This document shows, piece by piece, positions 8,758 to 17,625 of a DNA stretch of 64,000 bases (within the stretch, counting starts at the first letter, position 1; every line of letters begins with the position of its first letter). Location of the stretch: contig NZ_JBANCG010000006.1 in assembly GCF_037026715.1 (NCBI RefSeq), positions 62,001-126,000 on the forward strand, written 5' to 3'. This DNA comes from Breoghania sp037026715. Lineage in GTDB: Bacteria; Pseudomonadota; Alphaproteobacteria; Rhizobiales; Stappiaceae. Under the pieces are notes generated by a model that was given only the letters and a program-made list of their open reading frames with translations, was not told the origin of the DNA and did no database searches. The translations under genes and the position numbers were made by a program.

Positions 8758-9249
8758 CAAGGCCCCAAAAACGATCCGCGCGCGCGTCTCGCCAAGCTTG
8801 ACCAGGGCAGCATTCGCTCCTGGTGCACAAGGCACGAGACGCAGGCCGCCCGTTTCGATCTCACCGGCATCCGCCCCCCACGCAAGATCAAGCCCACCCG
8901 TGCGCTCGAAGCGAGTCAGCGTGAAGCGGTCGCCGTCGCGGGTGACGAGGGCCCAGTGGGTCTCGTCGCCGCCATAGGTGCGGGTCGTCAGAAAGTCGTT
9001 GATCGCGGCCGCATCGACGGCGTCGGCCGGCACGCGCTTTTCTTCCGGCGGCAACACGCACACCGTGTCGAGCCCGTGCCCGACGATCTTTGCGACGAGA
9101 ACCGGCGTGTTCTCCGGCAACGTCTCGATGGCGACACGGTCGACGGGCGGGGCCGACAGCATCATGTCCATGCCGACCAGTGCGAGGCCCACCGCGGCCA
9201 CCACGGCGATTGTGGCCGGCATCAGCCATTTGCGCCCGTTCGATTGCAT
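8752..9249 (-). CDS. Hypothetical single-pass membrane or secreted protein
   Basis: 165 residues of unknown function. The ATG at 9249 is chosen because GGAGG lies 7 bases upstream. Residues 8-30 or so (WLMPATIAVVAAVGLALVGMDMML) form one uncleaved-looking hydrophobic helix after a short basic N-terminus, and the rest would be periplasmic. Two cysteines (in TVCVLPPE and RLVPCAPG) could form a disulfide. Its start lies just 22 bases after the hrpB stop, so it is likely cotranscribed behind hrpB. The family was not recognised. Confidence 0.7.
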   Translation of the reverse strand: MQSNGRKWLMPATIAVVAAVGLALVGMDMMLSAPPVDRVAIETLPENTPVLVAKIVGHGLDTVCVLPPEEKRVPADAVDAAAINDFLTTRTYGGDETHWALVTRDGDRFTLTRFERTGGLDLAWGADAGEIETGGLRLVPCAPGANAALVKLGETRARIVFGALK

Positions 9250-9270
9250 GCCTCGTCCTCCGATCATCGC

Positions 9271-11739
9271 TCAGTTGCGCGGTTTCGCCCGCCGCGTGGC
9301 CTCGGCCGAGGCCGGATCATCCGGCCAGGGGTGTTTCGGGTAGCGGCCTTTCATGTCCGCCTTCACGTCCGCCCACGAGCCCGACCAGAAGCCCGGCAGA
9401 TCCCGTGTCAGCTGGATGGGGCGGTGGGCCGGCGAGAGGAGTTCCACCAGCAACGGAATGCGGCCTCCCGCCACCGCAGGGTGCCGGTCGAGGCCGAAAA
9501 GCTCCTGCACGCGAATGGAGATCCGGGGCCCGGGATCCGCACCATAGTCGATGGGAACCCGCGAGCCCGTCGGCGCCTCGAAATGGCTTGGGGCGAGCCT
9601 GTCGATCTCCGCTATCCTGTCCCACGGCAGCAACCCGCCAAGCGCCTGTCCCAGCCGGTCGGCGTCGATGTCGTCAAGCGACGAGGCGCCTGCCAGGTAG
9701 GGCGCGAGCCACGTATCTGGCGTGGCCTGCAGCGCCTTGTCGCTCAGGTCCGGCCAGGGATCGCCAAGATTGGCGTGGAGATATCCGACACGCGCACGCA
9801 AGCGCTTCTGCTCCTTCGACCAGGCAAGCCGCTCGACCCCGCGCCCGCGCGCGGCCTCCAGCAAGGCACCGGCGACGAGCGCCGGGTCCGGGTCGTCGAT
9901 CCGGACCTCGCTCAGGATCAGCTTGCCGAGGCGCCGGATGCGACGTGCGCGGACCGTATCGCCGCCGGGTTGCAGTCGGACCTCATCTTCGGTGACGATA
10001 TGAGAGCCGAAATCCTCCTCGATGTCGCCGCGCGATATCGGCGCGGCCAGCAGGATGCGCGCGCGCTGGGCGCTGCCCTGAACCTCGGCGATGGCGAGAT
10101 ACGGCTCGCGTGACAGCGCATCCGCCTCATCGAGTTGTGCGCCACGTCCGTTGGCGAGGCGGAAGCTTCCCGTCGCGCCGCGCGCCTGTGCCAGCCGGTC
10201 GGGAAAGGCGAGGGCGAGCACCTGGCCTGCTTGCTCAATTTCGCCGTCGTGATTGTCCGTGTCTTCGGGCAGCGCATCGATGCGCTTGAGCCATTGCGCT
10301 GCGAGCCCTCTGGCGTCGCGGGCCTTTCCGCCACTGTCGCGACGCAGCCGGCGCAACCGTTCGCGCAGGTCGCTCGATGTGCCGCCAAGCCCGCGCTCGG
10401 ACACGATCACCGCGATCTCGGCGGCCAGCTGTCCGCGCCCTTCGCTTGCGGCGCGATGCACCATGTGCGCAAGACGGGGATGCAGCGGCAGGCGGGCCAG
10501 TGCCTCGCCCTCGCGCGTCACCCGACCTTCCCCGTCGAGCGCCTCGAGATCTGTGAGCAACTGCTTCGCTTCTGCCCAGGCGCCCGCGGGCGGCTGATCG
10601 GGAAAGGCGAGCGCATCTGGTTCGCGCGCGCCCCATTGCGCCAGATCCAGAACGAGTTGGGCGAGATCGGCCTCCAGGATCTCCGGTCGGTCGTGTTCGG
10701 CAAGCGCCGCCGTCTGTGCCTCATTCCATAGCCGGTAACACACACCGGGCTCCGTGCGTCCCGCCCGGCCGCGCCGCTGGTCGGCCGCAGCGCGCGTCAC
10801 CTTCACCGTTTCCAGCCGCGTGAGCCCGGTGGCGGGCTCATAGCGAGGCACGCGGGCAAGCCCGGTGTCGATGACGATCCGCACGCCCTCGATCGTCAAG
10901 GACGTCTGCGCGATCGACGTGGCCAGCACAACCTTGCGGACGCCCTCGGGCGCCGGCCGGATCGCCGCATCCTGTTCGCGTCCCGTCAGCGCGCCGTAAA
11001 GCGGGGCGACCAGCACGTTTGCCGGCAAGCGTTCGCCGAGCATCTCCGCCGCGCGGCGGATTTCGCCCTGGCCCGGCAGAAAGACGAGAATGGAACCCGT
11101 CTCCTCGGCAAGCGCCTTGCGCACGGCCTTCACCGTCTCCGCCTCCAGCCGCGCGGCGCCATCGCGGCCGAGATAGCGCGTCTCCACGGGAAACATCCGT
11201 CCCTTGCTCTCGATGACCGGCGCATCGCCCAGCAGGGCTGAGACCTTTGCCGCATCAAGCGTTGCGGACATCACGAGAAGGCGCAGGTCTTCGCGCAACG
11301 CGGACTGGACGTCGAGCGCGAGAGCCAGGCCGAGATCGCCGTCGAGGCTGCGCTCGTGGAACTCGTCGAAGAGAACTGCGGCGACACCGGCAAGGTCGGG
11401 ATCGTTGAGGATCATCCGAGCAAAGACGCCTTCGGTGACCACCTCGATGCGGGTGCGGGCGGAAACCTTCGTCTCCATCCGCATGCGGTAGCCGACCGTT
11501 TCGCCTGCCCTCTCGCCGAGCGTCTCCGCCATGCGCCGTGCTGCGGCGCGCGCGGCCAACCGGCGTGGCTCAAGAACGAGGATGCGTCCGTCGCCGCGCC
11601 ACGGCGCTTCCAGCAGCGCGAGCGGAACCCGCGTGGTCTTGCCCGCACCCGGACTTGCGACAAGAACGGCGTTCGGGCCGGTTTCAAGCGCACTCAGGAG
11701 TTCCGGCAGGACCTCTTCGACCGGCAGGGACGCGTTCAT
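9271..11739 (-). CDS. hrpB: ATP-dependent helicase HrpB
   Basis: 822 residues, the normal length for HrpB, a DEAH-like RNA helicase family member. Motifs in order: Walker A SPGAGKTT (29-36), LEPRRLAAR (Ia), DEFH box (125-128), SAT in VMSATLD, the Q-R-RGRAGR motif VI (DQRRGRAGRTEPG), and the C-terminal HrpB domain ending in the PFWSGSW-like stretch (GFWSGSWADVKADMKGRYPKH). In this family the usual DEAH is often DEFH, as here. Its cellular role is poorly defined even in E. coli. It sits 16 bases after glk on the same strand, which suggests cotranscription without a functional link. Confidence 0.95.
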   Translation of the reverse strand: MNASLPVEEVLPELLSALETGPNAVLVASPGAGKTTRVPLALLEAPWRGDGRILVLEPRRLAARAAARRMAETLGERAGETVGYRMRMETKVSARTRIEVVTEGVFARMILNDPDLAGVAAVLFDEFHERSLDGDLGLALALDVQSALREDLRLLVMSATLDAAKVSALLGDAPVIESKGRMFPVETRYLGRDGAARLEAETVKAVRKALAEETGSILVFLPGQGEIRRAAEMLGERLPANVLVAPLYGALTGREQDAAIRPAPEGVRKVVLATSIAQTSLTIEGVRIVIDTGLARVPRYEPATGLTRLETVKVTRAAADQRRGRAGRTEPGVCYRLWNEAQTAALAEHDRPEILEADLAQLVLDLAQWGAREPDALAFPDQPPAGAWAEAKQLLTDLEALDGEGRVTREGEALARLPLHPRLAHMVHRAASEGRGQLAAEIAVIVSERGLGGTSSDLRERLRRLRRDSGGKARDARGLAAQWLKRIDALPEDTDNHDGEIEQAGQVLALAFPDRLAQARGATGSFRLANGRGAQLDEADALSREPYLAIAEVQGSAQRARILLAAPISRGDIEEDFGSHIVTEDEVRLQPGGDTVRARRIRRLGKLILSEVRIDDPDPALVAGALLEAARGRGVERLAWSKEQKRLRARVGYLHANLGDPWPDLSDKALQATPDTWLAPYLAGASSLDDIDADRLGQALGGLLPWDRIAEIDRLAPSHFEAPTGSRVPIDYGADPGPRISIRVQELFGLDRHPAVAGGRIPLLVELLSPAHRPIQLTRDLPGFWSGSWADVKADMKGRYPKHPWPDDPASAEATRRAKPRN

Positions 11740-11755
11740 GTGCGGGCGGGCCGTA

Positions 11756-12793
11756 TCAGGCGGCAGGTTCTGCGCGCCACATCCGACCGATCAGATCGAT
11801 GGCGAAGCGCGAGGGCGTGCGGGCAAACCCCGCGAGACCTTCCAGCGCGGGCTGCGGATGCTTGATGATGAAAGTCGGGATCTTCTTCAGGATCGCCTCG
11901 TGCGGGGCTTTCGCCTCGAAGGCGGCGCGGAACGGACCATCGACCAGGAAGCTCTCGATATGGGGCGGGATGCCGCCGGCGAGATAAACGCCACCGCGCG
12001 CCAGCATGATCAGCGCCAGATCGCCTGCGACCCTGCCGAGCGCGGCGGTGAAGAGATCGAGCGTCTTTCTCGCGTCGCTGTCGCCACCTTGTGCGGCGGC
12101 GACGATGTCTGCGGCCGTGGTGAAACGCGGTTCTGCGCCATCTGCGCGCGCAACCGCGCGCGCAAGACGCACCATCCCATCGCCGCTGATCACCTGTTCG
12201 GCCCCGATTCGTCCGCCGTTGCGTTCGATATGCGGCCAGATGCGGTATTCCTCATCGCTCACGGGGCCGAGCTCCACATGCCCCCCTTCTCCCGGGATCG
12301 GAACCCAGCGGTCGGCCGCGTGAACGAGAGCACCGGCGCCAAGGCCCGTGCCGGGGCCGACGACGACCTTCGGCGCAAACGGCATCGGGGCATCGCCGCC
12401 CATCTGCGTGAGGTCGCTGTCCTCGAGCGTCAGAAGCGAGAGTGCTTGCGCTTCGAAATCGTTGAGAAGCACGACCGTGTCGAGCCCCAGTTCGCGGATG
12501 AGTTCCCTCGGCTCAACGACCCAGGGCGCATTGGTGAGTTTCGTCCGCTCTCCCTGGATGGGGCCGGCCATGGCGATCACGGCGGTGCGCGGAATGAGCG
12601 AGGTCTGCGCAAGCACCTTGTCGGCTATGACCTGGGCCATGCCTTCCGGGTGGTCGTGCGTATAGGCGGTAACCACCTTCGACAGGTTCGCATGCGCATC
12701 GCTGACGATTGCGAAGCGGGCATTCGTGCCTCCCACGTCCGCGACAAGGACAGGGAACGAGAAGGACGGGACGTCGCGCGAAGTTGAGATCAT
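11756..12793 (-). CDS. glk: Glucokinase
   Basis: 345 residues of the bacterial hexokinase (ROK-unrelated Glk) family. The N-terminal phosphate-binding loop is ADVGGTNARFAI, the catalytic aspartate is in LLNDFEAQA, followed by VGPGTGLGAG, the glucose-contacting EGGHVELGP and the adenosine-binding AGGIPPHI segment. It phosphorylates glucose to glucose-6-phosphate in the cytosol. The start overlaps the mgsA stop by ATGA. The mgsA-glk pairing is common in Rhizobiales and couples glucose entry with the methylglyoxal bypass of glycolysis. Confidence 0.94.
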   Translation of the reverse strand: MISTSRDVPSFSFPVLVADVGGTNARFAIVSDAHANLSKVVTAYTHDHPEGMAQVIADKVLAQTSLIPRTAVIAMAGPIQGERTKLTNAPWVVEPRELIRELGLDTVVLLNDFEAQALSLLTLEDSDLTQMGGDAPMPFAPKVVVGPGTGLGAGALVHAADRWVPIPGEGGHVELGPVSDEEYRIWPHIERNGGRIGAEQVISGDGMVRLARAVARADGAEPRFTTAADIVAAAQGGDSDARKTLDLFTAALGRVAGDLALIMLARGGVYLAGGIPPHIESFLVDGPFRAAFEAKAPHEAILKKIPTFIIKHPQPALEGLAGFARTPSRFAIDLIGRMWRAEPAA

Positions 12794-13200
12794 TGCGATG
12801 GCGTGCTTTCCGTGTATGCGGTGTCTGCGATCGTGCTGATAACGGCTTCGGCCGTAGCCTGGTTCAATGCCATCGGTATGTCATAGACGATGGCGAGTCG
12901 CGTCAATGCCTTGACGTCGACATCGTGCGGCATGGGGGTAAGCGGATCGGCGAAGAATATGAGCGCCGTCAGACGCCCGTCGGCGATCATGGCGCCAATC
13001 TGCTGGTCGCCGCCGAGCGGGCCGCTCTTGACCGGCGTGATATCGAGGTTCGGGCAGGCTGCCTTCAGCCTGGCTCCGGTGGTGCCGGTGGCGATCAGGC
13101 GGAAGGGCGCAAGCTGATGTTCATGCAATCTCACGAAGGCGACGAGGCTGTCCTTCTTGGCATCGTGAGCGACAAGGGCGAATGCGGGGCGTTCTTGCAT
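12790..13200 (-). CDS. mgsA: Methylglyoxal synthase
   Basis: 136 residues from the ATG at 13200, which has an AAGGA site; an in-frame ATG at 13221 has none. Family motifs are LVAHDAKK near the N-terminus, the phosphate-binding TGTTGARL, SGPLGGDQQIGA with the catalytic aspartate, and FFADPLTPMPHDVDVKAL. It converts dihydroxyacetone phosphate to methylglyoxal and phosphate, a bypass used when phosphate is low relative to sugar phosphates. Translation is coupled to glk downstream. Confidence 0.94.
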   Translation of the reverse strand: MQERPAFALVAHDAKKDSLVAFVRLHEHQLAPFRLIATGTTGARLKAACPNLDITPVKSGPLGGDQQIGAMIADGRLTALIFFADPLTPMPHDVDVKALTRLAIVYDIPMALNQATAEAVISTIADTAYTESTPSQ

Positions 13201-13260
13201 GGGGTCTTTTCCTTTTCCCATGCCGGTTTAGCCATTTGACTTGACGATTGAAAGACCGCG

Positions 13261-14100
13261 TCAGCGCCAGTTCCAGTCGCCATCGCGGATGCGATCGCGC
13301 CAGAGACGTTCGCCGATAAGGCAGAATTCCCGGTCTTCCGCCGAAAACGCCGCCTGTCTGACAAGCGCCGGCTCGCTCTTTCCGGCGATCTCCAGAACGA
13401 GCTTCATCCGCACCGCCTCGGCAAACGCGTTGATGTCGCGCACCGGAATGGAGAACGCGCCGGCCCCTCCGATGACGCATCGTTCGTAATACGCGTCGAG
13501 ATTGTCGATGTCGTACCAGCCGGCGGGCCCGCGCTTCAGCACCAGCGGCAGACCGTTGATGACGATGCCGGCCGCGATCACGTCTTCGCGAGCCGCCAGG
13601 ACCGGTTCTCCCTGGTTGTTGGGGCCGTCGCCCGAAATGTCGATCACGCGCCTGAAGGGAGAGGCTTCCAGTTTCCCGAGCACGCCCTTGGCGTAGGTGA
13701 GCGCGCCGCTGATGGAGGTGCGGTAGGCCCTCTGCATCGGGGCCTCGGCAAGGGCGGCCGCGAATTCCTCCGCCGATTGCCGGTCCGAGATTTCGTGCCA
13801 GTCCACGAGCGTGAACTGGGAGGTGGCGCCCGCCCATTCCACGTATGCGACGGCGATCTTGCCCGTCAGGCCGCTGGCGATGGCATTCAGCACGTCCGGC
13901 GCGGTGATCGCGGAAATGTAGCCCAGGCGCTGCACGCGCTGTTCGTCCTGATCCATCGAATAGGAAATGTCGACCGCAAGAACGAGCGCGAGGTCTATCT
14001 CCGTGCCGGGGGCGGGTTCACGGGCCGCCGCGCGTTGTGTGGTGGGGCCCGGCAGGCAGGGAAAGGCGAAGAGGGCGAGAAAGACTATCGCAAGGCGCAC
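13261..14100 (-). CDS. DUF1194 von Willebrand-like secreted protein, copy 1
   Basis: 279 residues with a signal peptide (hydrophobic residues 4-18, cleavage around residue 26). The mature protein is a VWA-like fold of the DUF1194 family. A MIDAS metal site is visible as D44-x-S46-x-S48 in AVDISYSMD, plus conserved FRRVIDISGDGPNNQG and NGLPLVLK. The biochemical role of DUF1194 proteins is not established; VWA domains usually mediate metal-dependent protein binding. A paralogue lies 0.8 kb upstream on the same strand (14936-15748), separated by an A/T-rich orphan gene. It is on the same strand as mgsA but 60 bases away. Confidence 0.86.
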   Translation of the reverse strand: MRLAIVFLALFAFPCLPGPTTQRAAAREPAPGTEIDLALVLAVDISYSMDQDEQRVQRLGYISAITAPDVLNAIASGLTGKIAVAYVEWAGATSQFTLVDWHEISDRQSAEEFAAALAEAPMQRAYRTSISGALTYAKGVLGKLEASPFRRVIDISGDGPNNQGEPVLAAREDVIAAGIVINGLPLVLKRGPAGWYDIDNLDAYYERCVIGGAGAFSIPVRDINAFAEAVRMKLVLEIAGKSEPALVRQAAFSAEDREFCLIGERLWRDRIRDGDWNWR

Positions 14101-14296
14101 GGGGCCGCTCCAAATCCTGGCGCGGCTCGACTAACGAAGATGCAAAAACGGTAACCATTCCCATCTTGCACGATGGAAGTTGCCGCTTCCCGCGTCGTGT
14201 ATTGCCGCTACGGTCTCATATGACCACCATTGCCCCCGAATGATAAGAATTTTGCCAGATTCAGCGGCGAGTGCAAGGCAGTATTCCATTTTGTCA

Positions 14297-14854
14297 TCAT
14301 TGCTGCTCTAACATGGAGTTGCCTAGTTCTCGCATAGGGTCATCTTTTCCTCGCATCAGATCTAACATGTCTCGGTTGTTCTTTCTCCATTCGGGAGGGG
14401 CCGATTCTTCTCCTGTATTGCCGATTGTAAGGATTCGAGTGAGAATTGCGTTGTTAAAGAGCGTCTGACTAGAATCCATGGAAACCAATTTGTCGAACAA
14501 TCGTGCTTGGTTTTTATCGATTTCAGAATACTGGGTCGCCAGTTGAGATATTGAAACTTGTACGCCGTTGAGGCTTTGTTCTAGTCCTTCAATTGCTTTC
14601 GTATTTAATTGAAGTTGCGTATTGAGATCCGATATAGTGAATCTAAGGTCTTTTTCGGAGTTTTTTAAATCGTTCTTGTTAGAGCTGTCTATTGCGTGGA
14701 GATTTTTGAGCTCATTCCTTATTTCTGAAACGTCTGAACGCACTCCGCCCAGCAGGAAGAACGCGATTGCGCCAAGTCCCGCTACGATCACGCTAGAGAA
14801 TGTAACTGCTTCTTTCATGCTAAACTCAAATTTTGACTCGGAGCTCCAAGACAT
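14297..14854 (-). CDS. Unknown membrane-anchored coiled-coil protein in A/T-rich insert
   Basis: 185 residues from the ATG at 14854, which has GAGG 7 bases upstream; longer versions lack such a site. One transmembrane helix (about residues 15-36, FSSVIVAGLGAIAFFLLGG) is followed by a heptad-rich coiled coil (roughly 40-140, with many N, K, S, Q, L) and a charged tail. The gene and its flanks (about 14.15-14.92 kb) are strikingly richer in A and T than all neighbours and use AAT, TCT and TTG codons that are rare in this window. This points to recent transfer. The protein resembles generic phage or stress accessory coiled-coil proteins, but no family was recognised. Confidence 0.7.
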   Translation of the reverse strand: MSWSSESKFEFSMKEAVTFSSVIVAGLGAIAFFLLGGVRSDVSEIRNELKNLHAIDSSNKNDLKNSEKDLRFTISDLNTQLQLNTKAIEGLEQSLNGVQVSISQLATQYSEIDKNQARLFDKLVSMDSSQTLFNNAILTRILTIGNTGEESAPPEWRKNNRDMLDLMRGKDDPMRELGNSMLEQQ

Positions 14855-14935
14855 GCCTGTACCTCGCAGAAAATTCCCTAGATAGACAATCGAGGGCAAG
14901 CTTAGTCGATTTGGTGCTGGCGGTCGATCATGCCT

Positions 14936-15748
14936 CTAGTTGTATAGGTTGCAGGCGATCGGCTTGCGGGCGCCGGCTGGATAGACACGTACCTCGTCGC
15001 GCGGGATCAATCCGGCGATCTCCATCACCAGCTTGGTCTTGATCGCCATGCCGAATTCGGCGGTGGAATAGACCGGCACCATGAACGAGCCTGGGCCGCC
15101 GATGACGCAATCCTCATAATAGTGATCGAGGTTGGGCATGTGATACCAGCCGTTGCCGGTGCCCTTGAGCATCAGCGGCAGGCCATTGATAGTGACGCCG
15201 TGGGCGATTGCCTCGTCGCGCGCTGACGTGACCTGTCCGCCCTGGTTGTTGGGTCCGTCACCAGACATGTCGATGACGCGACGCAACCCGGAGAAGCCGC
15301 TTTTCTCGATATGCGCGACGGAAAAGGCGAGCGCTGCGGCAATGGACGTGCGCTGAACCTGACGAAGGGGCGATTCCGCGATCTTGGAAGCGAAATTCGC
15401 GGCCGTTTCCGGGCCGTCGATCACCTGCCAGTCGGCCACCACGTACTGTTCGCCCATCCCGCCCCATTCGACATAGGTGACCGCGATCCGGCCCGTCGGG
15501 CCCATGCGGATCGCTTCCATGACCTCCGCTGACGTGATCGCCTCGACGTAGCCGCGCCGCTGGACCTGCTGCTCTTCCTCATCCATCGACTGGGAAATGT
15601 CGACGGCCAGAACCAGCTCGACGTCGACTTCGGAGGTCGGATCGTAGTTGGCGAACTGGGTCGCGCCGGCCTCGTTCACCAGCAGGGCGACCATGGTGGC
15701 GGCCATCGTCGCGGCCGCAAGTTGCGCTTTCGCTGTATTCAGACGCAT
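14936..15748 (-). CDS. DUF1194 von Willebrand-like secreted protein, copy 2
   Basis: 270 residues from the ATG at 15748, supported by AAGGA 7 bases upstream; the frame is open further 5' but without a ribosome site. It has a signal peptide (hydrophobic 8-25, cut near ATQF). The MIDAS triad is D50-x-S52-x-S54 in AVDISQSMD. The core aligns along its whole length with the copy at 13261-14100 (shared VQR-GY--AIT, TG-IAV-YVEW, SGDGPNNQG, NGLPL-LK, YYE-CVIGG). The C-terminus differs, ending in KPIACNLYN with a possible disulfide cysteine. Function unknown. The long A/T-rich region upstream probably holds its promoter. Confidence 0.86.
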   Translation of the reverse strand: MRLNTAKAQLAAATMAATMVALLVNEAGATQFANYDPTSEVDVELVLAVDISQSMDEEEQQVQRRGYVEAITSAEVMEAIRMGPTGRIAVTYVEWGGMGEQYVVADWQVIDGPETAANFASKIAESPLRQVQRTSIAAALAFSVAHIEKSGFSGLRRVIDMSGDGPNNQGGQVTSARDEAIAHGVTINGLPLMLKGTGNGWYHMPNLDHYYEDCVIGGPGSFMVPVYSTAEFGMAIKTKLVMEIAGLIPRDEVRVYPAGARKPIACNLYN

Positions 15749-16458
15749 CGACGGTTCCTTTTTCAACGAACGTGTCTCGGCGCCCTCCCGGTTTTTGTTT
15801 CCTGAAACCCGTGAACTTGCAGCAGTCGCCGTCTCTCCGTGCGTATCCAACAGTCTGGGTAGATCGGCGCTGTGGCTTCGATGTAATTTATCGGTGTATA
15901 CAAGTTAATATTTGGTTAAAAATAAGTAATCGTGCGTGTAGCTGTCTTGTCAGATAACATGTAATACGCCAGTAAAATAACGTATGCGCGGTATTTGTTT
16001 CGTGAATTTTCAAAATGACTGTGGGTTTTTGCGAAGCAAGAATCGCGCCATTCATGCCGTAACGGGCATGATGCGGTAAGACATCGCCCAAGGCGCTTCA
16101 GTTGACCGGAACCTCCCTCCGGTTGGCGCCCGTCGGACCCGGGCGCCGGCTTCTCACCTGGATGGCGATCTGAAGGCCTGCGGAGGGCGTGCATGTGCGC
16201 AGCGACGGCTGCTCGATTGCTGTGCTCCTGCGCGAAAATGCGGCACGGTGTGGAAAATCGAGGGACGCTGCGGAAGAACTGCTGGCAGGAGGCTTGACCC
16301 GCGCCCACAATATGTGGTGCGATGAAAGAAATCACACGCAATGAATAATTATTCAAAGTCATAGGCACCGCGCGCCTGCGGAATGTCGGCGACAGAGTGG
16401 GAAATCGGGGCCACCCTGCGGGCGGCGCGAATGCCGCCGACGTGTGTGCGGCCGGTTG
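15749..16458. other. Long gene-free region between DUF1194 copy 2 and the SorC-like regulator
   Basis: About 700 bases with no convincing gene. The part from roughly 15880 to 16060 is markedly A/T-rich, unlike the rest of the window, and probably holds the divergent promoters. Open frames on both strands here lack ribosome sites and show no family features. The palindrome at 16342-16355 is the only clear structured element. Confidence 0.5.
16342..16355. promoter_or_regulatory. Perfect 14-bp palindrome, candidate operator of the SorC/DeoR-like regulator
   Basis: TGAATAATTATTCA is fully self-complementary and stands out as an A/T island about 100 bases before the regulator start. SorC-family DeoR operators in Bacillus are also TGAA...TTCA-type palindromes. 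Autoregulation of the nucleoside block through this site is inferred. Confidence 0.45.
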
Positions 16459-17475
16459 ATGGCGGATCATTGGGGCGGATCATCGGGCATGGGCGAACCG
16501 GACGACTGGACGACCTACCTGGCCATACGCGCGGCGTGGCTGTCCTTTGTCGGCGGTTGCACGCAAGGCGAAATCGCGGCGCGTCTCGATGTCTCTCCGG
16601 CCAAGGTGCATCGGCTCATCGCCTACGCCCAGCGCGCCGGGCATGTGCGCTTCCATATTGAGGGGCGTCCGCTGGAGTGCCTCGAATACGAGGAAGCCTT
16701 CTCGCGCAGCTTTGGGCTCAACAATTGCATTGTCGCTCCCGATCTGGGAGGCGGCGCAAACGACGAGCAGGCGGCGATCCGCTCGGTCGGGGCTGCGGCG
16801 GGAAATCTTCTGGCACAGCTTCTGTCGGCGGCCGACATTCGCCAGGTCGGGGTCGGCATGGGGCGCACGCTGAAGGCGGCGGTCGCAGCCATGCCGCGAA
16901 TTTCACGTGAGGACCTGAGCATCGTCTCGATCTCCGGTAGCCTGACAAGCCGTCTTTCCGCCAATCCTTACGACGTGGTGCAGCTTCTGTCGGAACGCAG
17001 CGGTGGCGAAGGCTACTACCTGCCAGTTCCCTATCTCGCGACGACCGCGACGGAGAAGGACATGTTCCTGAAGCAGCCGAGCGTCCAGGAACTGCTGGCC
17101 CGGGCGCGGCGCTCCGACACTTTCGTCGTCGGCATCGGCTCCATCGGCGACGACGGTCATCTCAGGCGCATGAACCTTATCTCGCGTGAAGAGCAAAGCG
17201 CGTTGCAGAAGGTCGGGGCGGTCGGCGACCTCATGGGACGTTTCATTGACATCGACGGCGCGGCGGTGCCCGCGGCTCTGAGCGAACAGGCCGTTGGCCT
17301 CGGATTCGAGGACGTTCGGGGCGCGCGGGTGCTCGCCCTGTCGGGCGGCGTGTCGAAAACGGCTGCGACGCTCTCCGCCTTGCGCACCGGAGTCATCACG
17401 GATCTCGTCATCGACGAAGCCCTGGCGAAAAGCTTGGCCGATGCGATCGACGCGAAGGTTCCCCAGCCGGCGTGA
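16459..17475 (+). CDS. SorC/DeoR-like sugar-binding transcriptional regulator
   Basis: About 338 residues. An N-terminal helix-turn-helix (GGCTQGEIAARLDVSPAKVHRLIAYAQRAG) is followed by the SorC sugar-binding domain, an ISOCOT-like fold with VGVGMGRTLKAAV, SGSL, FVVGIGSIGDDGHL and a C-terminal VLALSGGVSKTAATLSALRTG phosphosugar loop. Related B. subtilis DeoR senses deoxyribose-5-phosphate. Placement at the head of a nucleoside uptake and deo block suggests the same inducer, by inference. The start is uncertain: ATG 16459 and ATG 16489 are both in frame, neither with a strong ribosome site. It is likely cotranscribed with, or reads toward, the binding-protein gene 150 bases on. Confidence 0.85.
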   Translation: MADHWGGSSGMGEPDDWTTYLAIRAAWLSFVGGCTQGEIAARLDVSPAKVHRLIAYAQRAGHVRFHIEGRPLECLEYEEAFSRSFGLNNCIVAPDLGGGANDEQAAIRSVGAAAGNLLAQLLSAADIRQVGVGMGRTLKAAVAAMPRISREDLSIVSISGSLTSRLSANPYDVVQLLSERSGGEGYYLPVPYLATTATEKDMFLKQPSVQELLARARRSDTFVVGIGSIGDDGHLRRMNLISREEQSALQKVGAVGDLMGRFIDIDGAAVPAALSEQAVGLGFEDVRGARVLALSGGVSKTAATLSALRTGVITDLVIDEALAKSLADAIDAKVPQPA

Positions 17476-17492
17476 GACCGGCGAGGAACACG

Positions 17493-17513
17493 CCGCCGCG
17501 GCTTTCGCGGCGG
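17493..17513 (+). other. Hairpin between regulator and first binding-protein gene
   Basis: An 8-bp perfect stem (CCGCCGCG / CGCGGCGG) with a GCTTT loop lies 18 bases after the regulator stop. A second inverted repeat, GATGACG...CGTCATC, lies at 17536-17553. There is no T-run, so termination is uncertain; partial attenuation is possible. Confidence 0.4.
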
Positions 17514-17625
17514 ACGGAAGTTTCAGGAAGGAACGGATGACGTCCGCGTCATCGGTCATGGGTCAAAAGGGATGGCGTCGGGTCGTTGAGCGGCTCGGCA
17601 GGCGCCGAACAGGATGGAGGTCTAC

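Noticed and set aside
15916..16470. Possible gene on the minus strand in the gap before the SorC-like regulator
   Set aside because: No ribosome site, changes composition halfway through and shows no protein features; likely promoter DNA.
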